Positions 32,451 to 39,485 of a DNA stretch of 64,000 nt are shown in pieces; positions within the stretch are counted from its first letter, which is position 1, and every line of letters begins with the position of its first letter. The DNA comes from ASV31 sp965229765 (GTDB lineage: Bacteria; Pseudomonadota; Alphaproteobacteria; Rhodobacterales; Rhodobacteraceae): positions 62,001-126,000 of the forward strand of contig CBDDJT010000002.1 of NCBI GenBank assembly GCA_965229765.1, written 5' to 3'. Position numbers and translations under genes: made by a program. Under the pieces are notes generated by a model, which saw only the letters and a program-made list of their open reading frames with translations, had not been told where the DNA came from and made no database searches.

Positions 32451-34541
32451 GTGGCCGGGCGCCCACCAGTTCTCTTTCCGCTTTTTGCGGAACTTGAGAC
32501 GCTTTCGGGCGTTGGCCCCAAGACCGCCCGCCTTCTGGCCCAGATCGACATCGAAAGGCCGCGCGACCTGTTGTTCACGCTGCCCTATTCCGGGGTGGAT
32601 CGGCGAAGACGCGCCACGATTCAGGGCGCTGATCTGCCCGCCGTCCTGACGCTTGAGGTCGAGGTGGGCCGCCATCTTTCGCCGCGCAGCCGTGGCCGCC
32701 CCTACCGGGTCGAGGTGCGCGACACCGAGACGACATTTCAATTGGTGTTCTTCCATGCCCGCGAGGACTGGTTGAAGCGACAGCTGCCAACGGGACAAAG
32801 GCGGATCGTGTCCGGCAAGGTAGAGCTGTTCGACGGGATCGGGCAGATGGTGCATCCGGATCATATCCTGACCCCCGACGACGCGGATGAGATCCCGGTG
32901 TTCGAGCCCGTGTATCCGCTGACCCAGGGGGTGACCCAGCGGTCCATGGCCAAGGCCGCGCAGGCCGCGCTGACACGGGCACCTGAACTTGACGAATGGA
33001 TTGATCCGGCCTTGCGCGCCCGCGAAGGCTGGCCGGCCTGGGACGACGCGCTGCGCACCGCCCACGGGCCCTTGTCAAATGCCGAACTGGCGCCGCAATC
33101 GCCTGCACGCCAGCGCCTTGCGTATGACGAGTTGATGGCGCACCAGCTGACGCTGGCATTGGCCCGGTCGGCGGTGCGCAAGGGAAAGGGAATGCCCACG
33201 GTCGGCGACGGGGGGCTGCGCGCGCGGGTTCTGAAGGCGCTTCCCTATCGTCCCACCGGCGCACAGGACCGTGCGGTGGAAGAGATTGCCGCCGACATGG
33301 CCGCGCCGGCCCGAATGAACCGTCTGCTTCAGGGGGACGTGGGCGCAGGAAAGACGCTTGTGGCGTTCCTTGCCTTGCTGATCGCGGTCGAAGCGGGCGG
33401 GCAGGGGGCCATGATGGCCCCCACCGAAATCCTTGCCCGCCAGCACCTTGAGGGCCTGCGCCCGCTGGCGGAAACCGGCGGTGTTCGGCTGGAAATCCTG
33501 ACAGGCCGCGACAAGGGGGCAGAGCGCGCGACAAAGCTTGCCGCGCTTGCTGCGGGCGAGATCGATATTCTGGTCGGAACCCACGCCGTGTTTCAGAAGG
33601 ACGTCGATTTTGCCGACCTGCGGCTGGCGATCGTCGATGAACAGCACCGTTTCGGCGTGGCGCAGCGGCTTGCGCTGGGGACAAAGGGGCGCAGCGCGGA
33701 CATGCTCGTGATGACGGCGACACCGATCCCTCGGTCGCTGGCACTGGCGCAATACGGCGACATGGATGTGTCGCTGCTGGATGAAAAGCCACCGGGGCGA
33801 ACGCCCGTCAAGACCGCGCTGGTGTCCACCGGCCGGATGGACGAAGTGATCGAGCATATGCGTCGTGCCGTGGCCGAAGGTCGGCAAGCCTATTGGGTCT
33901 GTCCGCTTGTCGAGGAAAGCGAACTGATCGACATGACCGCGGCGGAAGACCGTTTCAAGCGGCTGCGGGCCATTCTGGGCGAGGGCATCGTGGGGCTGGT
34001 CCATGGCCAGATGCCGCCGGCCGAGAAAGACGCCGCGATGGCCGGGTTCGTTTCCGGAAAGACCAAGATCCTGGTTTCCACAACGGTGATCGAGGTGGGC
34101 GTCAACGTGCCCAACGCAACGATCATGGTCATCGAGCGCGCCGAAAGCTTCGGACTTGCGCAACTGCATCAGTTGCGTGGACGGGTCGGGCGCGGCTCGG
34201 CGGCATCGACGTGCCTGATGGTCTACCAGCCGCCCTTGTCCGAAGGCGGGCGACGGCGGCTGGAGACGCTTCGGGAAACCGAGGACGGGTTCCGCATCGC
34301 CGAAGAGGATCTGGCCATGCGGGGCGCTGGCGACCTGATCGGCACCGCGCAATCGGGCCTGCCCCGGTTTCGTATTGCCGACCTCGAGCGGCAATCGGCG
34401 CTCATGGCGCTGGCACAGTCCGATGCGCGCAAGCTGCTGGCCGACGATCCGGTCTTGACCAGCCCCCGCGGACAGGCGGCACGGGTCCTTCTTTGGCTCA
34501 TGGAACAGGACAAGGCGATACGCCTGATCTCGGTCGGCTAG
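32451..34541 (+). CDS. recG: ATP-dependent DNA helicase RecG
   Basis: A 696-residue fork-remodelling helicase. The N-terminal wedge/OB region (about 1-230) begins FPLFAELETLSGVGPKTARL. Helicase motifs follow: QGDVGAGKTLVAF (Walker A), VDEQHRFGVAQR (motif II), MTATPIPRSLAL (III), QLHQLRGRVGRGS (VI). The start is GTG 32451, 4 bp after ligA. Both are replication/repair genes, and a LexA-type promoter follows immediately. Confidence 0.95.
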   Translation: MAGRPPVLFPLFAELETLSGVGPKTARLLAQIDIERPRDLLFTLPYSGVDRRRRATIQGADLPAVLTLEVEVGRHLSPRSRGRPYRVEVRDTETTFQLVFFHAREDWLKRQLPTGQRRIVSGKVELFDGIGQMVHPDHILTPDDADEIPVFEPVYPLTQGVTQRSMAKAAQAALTRAPELDEWIDPALRAREGWPAWDDALRTAHGPLSNAELAPQSPARQRLAYDELMAHQLTLALARSAVRKGKGMPTVGDGGLRARVLKALPYRPTGAQDRAVEEIAADMAAPARMNRLLQGDVGAGKTLVAFLALLIAVEAGGQGAMMAPTEILARQHLEGLRPLAETGGVRLEILTGRDKGAERATKLAALAAGEIDILVGTHAVFQKDVDFADLRLAIVDEQHRFGVAQRLALGTKGRSADMLVMTATPIPRSLALAQYGDMDVSLLDEKPPGRTPVKTALVSTGRMDEVIEHMRRAVAEGRQAYWVCPLVEESELIDMTAAEDRFKRLRAILGEGIVGLVHGQMPPAEKDAAMAGFVSGKTKILVSTTVIEVGVNVPNATIMVIERAESFGLAQLHQLRGRVGRGSAASTCLMVYQPPLSEGGRRRLETLRETEDGFRIAEEDLAMRGAGDLIGTAQSGLPRFRIADLERQSALMALAQSDARKLLADDPVLTSPRGQAARVLLWLMEQDKAIRLISVG

Positions 34542-34568
34542 GGCCGATGTTCCGGTTCGTTCGCGAAT

Positions 34569-34583
34569 GTTCTAAAAAAGTTC
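34569..34583 (+). promoter_or_regulatory. LexA (SOS) box, GTTC-N7-GTTC
   Basis: GTTC-TAAAAAA-GTTC exactly matches the alphaproteobacterial LexA operator GTTC-N7-GTTC. It lies 27 bp after the recG stop and 61 bp before the small-protein ATG. The direct repeat of the box, A-rich spacer and nearby additional GTTC copies (34555, 34559) all fall in a short AT-rich island inside GC-rich DNA, as expected for a promoter. Confidence 0.72.
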
Positions 34584-34644
34584 TTTACAAGTTGGTTCGA
34601 ATTTGAGAACAAATGGGCAACAACCAACGGAAAGGCCGCCCGCC

Positions 34645-34764
34645 ATGTTCGATCTGATCAAGTCCACGTTTCGCAACTCCGACTCTCTCGCTGGCGATTT
34701 TGCCGGGGCTGCCGCGCTTGTCGTGATGCTGGTCGGCTTCTTGCACCTGCCGCTTCTGACCTGA
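34645..34764 (+). CDS. Small SOS-associated membrane peptide, 39 aa
   Basis: ATG 34645 to TGA 34762-34764. The product starts MFDLIKSTFRNSDSLAGDFA and ends GAAALVVMLVGFLHLPLLT: a short amphipathic N-terminus followed by one hydrophobic span (about 20-39) at the extreme C-terminus. AAAGG lies 9 bp upstream of the ATG. The unit has its own LexA-box promoter and its own strong terminator, so it looks like a monocistronic SOS gene. By analogy in size and design it recalls SidA of Caulobacter (29 aa, divisome inhibitor) or TisB, but there is no visible sequence kinship. Function unknown. Confidence 0.7.
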   Translation: MFDLIKSTFRNSDSLAGDFAGAAALVVMLVGFLHLPLLT

Positions 34765-34902
34765 GGTTCCTTCACCTGCCTGCGGTCTGTTCATGGCCGG
34801 TCGGTGTGCCTCTGTCCCCCTGAACGCACGCCACTGCCTGTCCCCCTCCCGAGAACTGCCTGTTCGGGAACCGGCCAAACCCCAAGACAGACACGCCCCT
34901 TG

Positions 34903-34938
34903 CCGCCGCCTCCGAACCGGAGTGCGGCGGTTTTTTTT
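34903..34938 (+). terminator. Strong rho-independent terminator
   Basis: CCGCCGC-CTCCG-AAC-CGGAG-T-GCGGCGG (12 paired bases with one bulged T) followed by eight T residues. It ends the plus-strand transcript from the LexA-box promoter, leaving a 138-nt 3' untranslated region after the small gene. It is just before the convergent scaffold gene's stop codon. Confidence 0.92.
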
Positions 34939-34947
34939 ACGCCGGGG

Positions 34948-35397
34948 TCAGGCGCAGGCGGCTTTCTCGGCCTCTGCCATAGCCTCGGCTGTCGCCTCGA
35001 GAGCCAAAAGGATGGAAGCGTGGCGGTTGCGATAGTCCCGTGCGGGCAAAAGCACCTCAAGCCCGGCGAACGGCGCCGATGGCACGGGGCCTTCGTTCTT
35101 CAGCATCTCTTTCAGTTCATCCCGCGCACGCTCTACCTCGGCGCGGGTGCGGCCGATGATGCTTGACCCGACAACAGACGCCGCCGCCTGCCCCAGGGCA
35201 CAGGCCTTTACATCCTGGCCGAAGGCCGAGATGCGCCCGTCCATCAGGCATACATCCACGGTCACGGTGGACCCGCAAAGCGGAGACCGGCGTTTGATGG
35301 TCGCCTGAGGCTCTGCCAGTCGCTGGGTCAAAGGGATGTCGGCGGCCAGTTCCAGGATCCGGCCAGAATAGAGCTTTATCAGATCAGAGTCGCTCAT
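34948..35397 (-). CDS. IscU/NifU-like Fe-S scaffold protein lacking the third cysteine
   Basis: A 149-residue protein of the IscU/NifU N-terminal family. Family order is kept: RRSPLCGSTVTVDV (Cys41), then ISAFGQDVKACALGQAAASV (Cys66). The third ligand position, normally in a HCS motif, reads RHASILLALEA, so Cys is replaced by Ala127 next to His126. The Asp after the first Cys (CGD in IscU) is Ser43. Cluster assembly by the classic three-Cys mechanism is therefore doubtful; SufU-like or a regulatory role are alternatives. ATG 35397 follows AAGGA. Divergent from hisI. Confidence 0.8.
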   Translation of the reverse strand: MSDSDLIKLYSGRILELAADIPLTQRLAEPQATIKRRSPLCGSTVTVDVCLMDGRISAFGQDVKACALGQAAASVVGSSIIGRTRAEVERARDELKEMLKNEGPVPSAPFAGLEVLLPARDYRNRHASILLALEATAEAMAEAEKAACA

Positions 35398-35458
35398 GGG
35401 TTTTCCTTGCCCGAAGTGCCTCATAGATAGGTCACGTACCAGCCCAAGGAAACCCGCC

Positions 35459-35818
35459 ATGCCCTTTGATCCCGCGACACTGCGCTACAACGACCAAGGC
35501 CTGATCCCGGTCATTGCGCAAGAGGCCGGGACCGGCGAAGTCCTGATGCTGGCATGGATGAACGCCGAGGCCGTCGCGCGAACGATCACAACCGGCAAGG
35601 TCACGTACTGGTCGCGCTCTCGCAAGGCGTTCTGGATAAAGGGTGAAAGTTCTGGTCATTCGCAGGCGCTGGTCGAGATGCGGCTGGATTGCGACCGTGA
35701 CTGCCTGCTGCTTCTTGTCCATCAGACAGGGCCGGCTTGCCACACCAACCGGCGCAGTTGTTTTTTCACCGGAATTCAAGATGGAGAAGAGGCAGAGTTG
35801 ATGCGTCCGATCGCCTGA
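35459..35818 (+). CDS. hisI: Phosphoribosyl-AMP cyclohydrolase
   Basis: A 119-residue monofunctional enzyme opening the purine ring of PR-AMP, step three of histidine synthesis. The metal/zinc site motif is DCDRDC (residues 77-82) with PACHTNRRSCF (Cys94, Cys101) downstream. AAGGA precedes ATG 35459. No hisE is fused to it and no other his gene is adjacent. Divergent from the Fe-S scaffold gene over a 61-bp gap. Confidence 0.94.
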   Translation: MPFDPATLRYNDQGLIPVIAQEAGTGEVLMLAWMNAEAVARTITTGKVTYWSRSRKAFWIKGESSGHSQALVEMRLDCDRDCLLLLVHQTGPACHTNRRSCFFTGIQDGEEAELMRPIA

Positions 35819-35833
35819 CCGGCAGGGTGGCAG

Positions 35834-36676
35834 CTATGGCGCCACCATTGCCCGCACATCCGCCGGTGACAGCCCGGCATCGCGATAGTGGCGTATAGCG
35901 CGCGCGTCATCACGTTTTGCCAGGCGGCGGCCGGCATCGTCCCGAACAAGCCGGTGATGGTGATACAAAGGCTGGGGCAGGCCCAAAAGGGCCTGAAGCA
36001 CGCGGTGGACCGGCGTCGCCGCGAAAAGATCAAGACCGCGCACGACCTCTGTTATCCCCTGATGCGCGTCGTCCACGACCACGGCCACATGATAGCTGGT
36101 GCCGATATCGCGGCGCGCCAGCACGACGTCGCCGACTTCGTTGATCATCAAGGCGCGGGAAGGTTGGTGGCGCCCCGCGCGTTCCGGCCCCGTTTCATTG
36201 AAACCCGGAACCGTGCCCAGACGGTCCAGCGCGCGCACCATGTCCAGCCGGATCGCATCCTGCGGCGTGGCGTCGGCCATGCGTCGCCCGCGGCATGTTC
36301 CGGGATAGACCGGGCCATCGGGACCAGCGACGCCTTCCTGAGGCGCGGACAAGGCCGCGCGGATATCGTTTCGGCTGCACCGGCAGGGATAGCACAGATC
36401 CAGTTCGACAAGCGCGGCAAGCGCCGTGTCATAGGCGGCCCGTCTATCGGACTGGCGCAAGACCGGTTCGGACCATGTCAGGCCAAGCCACGAAAGATCC
36501 TCGACTATCGCTGTTTCGAACGCGGGCCGGCAGCGTGGGGTGTCGATGTCTTCGATCCTCAGGAAGAAGCGCCCCAAACGCGTTTCGGCCCGGCCCGCGG
36601 CCACCAGCGCGGAATAGGCGTGCCCCAGATGAAGGAACCCCGTAGGCGAGGGTGCGAACCGCGTCGCGTAGGTCAC
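35834..36676 (-). CDS. gluQ: Glutamyl-Q tRNA(Asp) synthetase
   Basis: A 280-residue GluRS paralogue without an anticodon-binding domain that attaches Glu to queuosine-34 of tRNA-Asp. The HIGH-like motif is FAPSPTGFLHLGHAYSAL (residues 7-24); the zinc-site set Cys98, Cys100, Tyr124 and Cys128 matches GluQ-RS; the KMSKS-like loop reads GRRLAKRDDA. It overlaps the upstream methyltransferase gene by 4 bp and is the last gene of that operon. Confidence 0.92.
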   Translation of the reverse strand: MTYATRFAPSPTGFLHLGHAYSALVAAGRAETRLGRFFLRIEDIDTPRCRPAFETAIVEDLSWLGLTWSEPVLRQSDRRAAYDTALAALVELDLCYPCRCSRNDIRAALSAPQEGVAGPDGPVYPGTCRGRRMADATPQDAIRLDMVRALDRLGTVPGFNETGPERAGRHQPSRALMINEVGDVVLARRDIGTSYHVAVVVDDAHQGITEVVRGLDLFAATPVHRVLQALLGLPQPLYHHHRLVRDDAGRRLAKRDDARAIRHYRDAGLSPADVRAMVAP

Positions 36677-37290
36677 ACGATCTCGAGCACGTAGATCGTC
36701 GCGCCCATGCCGATGCCGGGAAGATGATCCCCATGTTCCTGCAACAACAATCGCGCCCGGCCCGCAGAAACCTCGGCTTTCATCCGCGCATGATAGGCGG
36801 GGTCCATCAGGGTCTTGTCGTTGAAGGACACCGCGAAGATCCCGCCCGGGTCCAGAAGGGCAAGTAATTCATCGATGATCGATAGCGGGGCCGCTCCGTG
36901 ACCGATGGCACCGACCGCTGCGACGATGCCGTAATTTCCCTTGGCGAAGGGCAGGGGAACGCCCGGCTGCGATTGGTGAAGCGCCCGGTATATGGCCTTG
37001 CCGCGGGCGCCCTCCAGCATCTCGGCCGAGATGTCCACACCATCGATGACAGAAAAGCCCGCCTGACTCAGCTTCAGCCCGGAAATACCCGTTCCGCAAG
37101 CAAAATCCAGAACGGGCACGGTCTTGTCACTGGTGAAACCCGCCAGCGCCCCGGCGATCCGTCCAGGGGTGGCATAGCCATTTTCGGTGATCTCGGCATC
37201 ATAGGTGCCGGCCCAGTCGTCGTAAAAGCTTCGTGCCGTTTCCGGGCTGTTCACCTTGTACGCCTGGTCAAGATATCGGGTATCGCTCAT
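36673..37290 (-). CDS. Class I SAM-dependent methyltransferase
   Basis: A 205-residue Rossmann methyltransferase. Motif I is VLDFACGTGISGLKLSQAG (about 60-78), motif II IDGVDISAEML, motif IV AVGAIGHG. The type resembles Methyltransf_11/25 small-molecule enzymes. It lies 15 bp after trmFO and overlaps gluQ by 4 bp, so it is locked into an operon with two tRNA-modification genes, but the substrate cannot be inferred from its own sequence. Confidence 0.85.
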   Translation of the reverse strand: MSDTRYLDQAYKVNSPETARSFYDDWAGTYDAEITENGYATPGRIAGALAGFTSDKTVPVLDFACGTGISGLKLSQAGFSVIDGVDISAEMLEGARGKAIYRALHQSQPGVPLPFAKGNYGIVAAVGAIGHGAAPLSIIDELLALLDPGGIFAVSFNDKTLMDPAYHARMKAEVSAGRARLLLQEHGDHLPGIGMGATIYVLEIV

Positions 37291-37305
37291 GGCGTGCAGG
37301 CTCCG

Positions 37306-38658
37306 TCAGGCGGCTTCGATATGCTGGCTGGCAAGCCACGCCGCCCACGCGGCCTTTGCACGGTCGGTATAGGCCTTGTACCGGTCGCGCCGCCCGCGTC
37401 GACCGCCGCGTGCCTCGACCGGGGGAAACAGACCGAAATTCACGTTCATCGGCTGAAACGTCTTGGCCTCTGCTCCGCCGGTAATGTGATTCAGTAGCGC
37501 GCCCGTCGCTGTCTCGACCGGCGGAGGGGTCAGCGTGCTGCCCCCAAGCTCTGCCGCGGCAAGTCGCCCGGCCAGCAGGCCCATCGCGGCAGATTCCACA
37601 TACCCTTCGACACCCGTGATCTGACCCGCGAAACGGATATGTGGGCAAGAGCGAAGGCGCATCTGTGTGTCGAGAAGCGTTGGGGCATTCAGAAAGGTGT
37701 TTCTGTGAATTCCTCCAAGACGGGCGAAACGCGCATCCTGCAATCCGGGAATCATTCTAAAAACATCGGCTTGCGCGCCGTACTTCATCTTTGTCTGGAA
37801 CCCTACGATGTTGTAGAGCGTGCCAAGCGCATTGTCCCGTCGCAACTGGACGATGGCATGGGCCTTGACGTCCGGGGCATGGGGGTCTGTCAGGCCCACC
37901 GGTTTCATCGGCCCGTGCCGCAGGGTTTCACGACCGCGTTCCGCCATGACCTCGATGGGCAGGCAGCCGTCAAAGTAACCGGCTGTCTCTCCGGCCTTGA
38001 ACTCTGTCTTGTCGGCGGCAAGCAGCGCATCGATGAAGGTCTCGTACTGGGCACGGTCCATCGGGCAGTTCAGGTAGGCCGTTCGCTGCTCTTGGGTCTC
38101 GCCCTTGTCATAGCGCGACTGGAACCATGCCTTGGACATGTCGATACTGTCAAAATAGACGATGGGGGCAATCGCGTCGAAGAACGCCAGCGCGTCGGCA
38201 CCGGTTTCGGCCCGAATCGCCTCGGCAAGAGCTCCCGATGTCAACGGTCCCGTGGCGATGATCCATTGACCGCTGTCTGGCAGCGCCGTGACCTCGTCGG
38301 TCGAGACCGTGACACGCGGATGCGAACGAAGCCTGTCGGTCACCGATTGCGCAAAGGCCTCGCGATCCACGGCAAGGGCGCCGCCGGCAGGCAGGGCGTG
38401 CCGATCGGCCATTTCCATGACAAGCCCGCCGGCCTGGCGCATCTCCCAGTGCAGCAGGCCGACAGCATTCTGTTCGTCGTCATCAGATCTGAAAGAGTTT
38501 GAACAAACCATCTCGGCAAGGTTGCCCGTCTGGTGGGCGAAGGTACCGGTCTTCGGCCGCATTTCGTGGATCACCACGTCTATACCACGGCTGGCCGCTT
38601 GCCAGGCTGCCTCGGATCCGGCCATGCCGCCGCCGACGATGTTCAAAACGTTTGTCAT
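37306..38658 (-). CDS. trmFO: Methylenetetrahydrofolate-tRNA-(uracil-5-)-methyltransferase
   Basis: A 450-residue FAD enzyme that makes ribothymidine-54 in the tRNA T loop using methylene-THF. The FAD motif VGGGMAGSEAAWQ starts at about residue 8; NLAEMVCSNSFRSDD, IATGPLTSGALAEAI and RLGGIHRNTFLNAPTLLD are characteristic; a second FAD motif GVEGYVESAAMGLLAGR follows. ATG 38658 is where family similarity starts. First of the trmFO-methyltransferase-gluQ series. Confidence 0.94.
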   Translation of the reverse strand: MTNVLNIVGGGMAGSEAAWQAASRGIDVVIHEMRPKTGTFAHQTGNLAEMVCSNSFRSDDDEQNAVGLLHWEMRQAGGLVMEMADRHALPAGGALAVDREAFAQSVTDRLRSHPRVTVSTDEVTALPDSGQWIIATGPLTSGALAEAIRAETGADALAFFDAIAPIVYFDSIDMSKAWFQSRYDKGETQEQRTAYLNCPMDRAQYETFIDALLAADKTEFKAGETAGYFDGCLPIEVMAERGRETLRHGPMKPVGLTDPHAPDVKAHAIVQLRRDNALGTLYNIVGFQTKMKYGAQADVFRMIPGLQDARFARLGGIHRNTFLNAPTLLDTQMRLRSCPHIRFAGQITGVEGYVESAAMGLLAGRLAAAELGGSTLTPPPVETATGALLNHITGGAEAKTFQPMNVNFGLFPPVEARGGRRGRRDRYKAYTDRAKAAWAAWLASQHIEAA

Positions 38659-38702
38659 GCTCGACGTTTTAGGACGCCGTTCGGCATTTGGAAACCCGCC
38701 GC

Positions 38703-39383
38703 TCAGGCGGCGTGGCTGGATCGCTGGCCGCAATCACCATCCCAAAGGTCGGCAAAGATGTTCTCGGCGGGGTCCATCTCGTCAGGGGCGCCTGCCGCGT
38801 GCGGTACCATGTCCAGCGTCAGGCCGGGCACGGACACGGCAAGATCGTCGGGCGGCGGGGCAGGCGGCACGCGCGGCGCCTGTGGACGCAACTTGCGCGG
38901 CGCCTGCACCGGACCGCTCGATTTGCGAACAGGCCGGCTTGGCAGGGCAAGAGCCGGAGCGGCCTCGATCCCGTCATCGCGCAACGCGGCAGGAACCGGG
39001 GCACTGAATGCCACCAGCAGCAGCGCGCCAACCAGAGTGGCCTCGCGCCACATGGCGCCAGCGTCCACCGTGGACCAGTTGGCACCGTAAAAGAACACCA
39101 TCGACCAGATCACGTAGACGGCCAGAAACAGCGCGCCCTGACGCACCAGGCGCGAGGTCATCACCATCATGGCCGCGATCATGACGGCGCTGGACAGAAC
39201 GAATTGCACCAACTCGGCACCGTCGTTCGCCCGTACCAGCGCTCCGGTCACAGGATCCTCAAGAACCTGACTGGTCGTCAGCAGAAAGAAGGACGCAATA
39301 AGCATACGCGTCAGCGAAATGGCAGGGTTCACCGGCCGTTTCTCCGACGTCTCATCCTTGCGGCGATATCGCACGCCAAGCAT
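38703..39383 (-). CDS. Four-span membrane protein with proline-rich tail, unknown function
   Basis: A 226-residue protein. Hydrophobic segments at about 21-38, 58-77, 83-100 and 112-132 form a four-helix membrane domain; residues 135-226 are a Pro/Arg-rich, probably disordered, cytoplasmic tail ending acidic. GGGGGA precedes ATG 39383. It lies 44 bp upstream of trmFO and may be co-transcribed. I recognise no family. Confidence 0.72.
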   Translation of the reverse strand: MLGVRYRRKDETSEKRPVNPAISLTRMLIASFFLLTTSQVLEDPVTGALVRANDGAELVQFVLSSAVMIAAMMVMTSRLVRQGALFLAVYVIWSMVFFYGANWSTVDAGAMWREATLVGALLLVAFSAPVPAALRDDGIEAAPALALPSRPVRKSSGPVQAPRKLRPQAPRVPPAPPPDDLAVSVPGLTLDMVPHAAGAPDEMDPAENIFADLWDGDCGQRSSHAA

Positions 39384-39485
39384 ACCGATTCCCCCAGAAG
39401 GCGAAGCCCCACCCCGGTTGAGAGGATGCGATGGGAATGCGGCGCCGTCATGGCGCGACCATTGCGATGTTGGCGACAATCCGTG

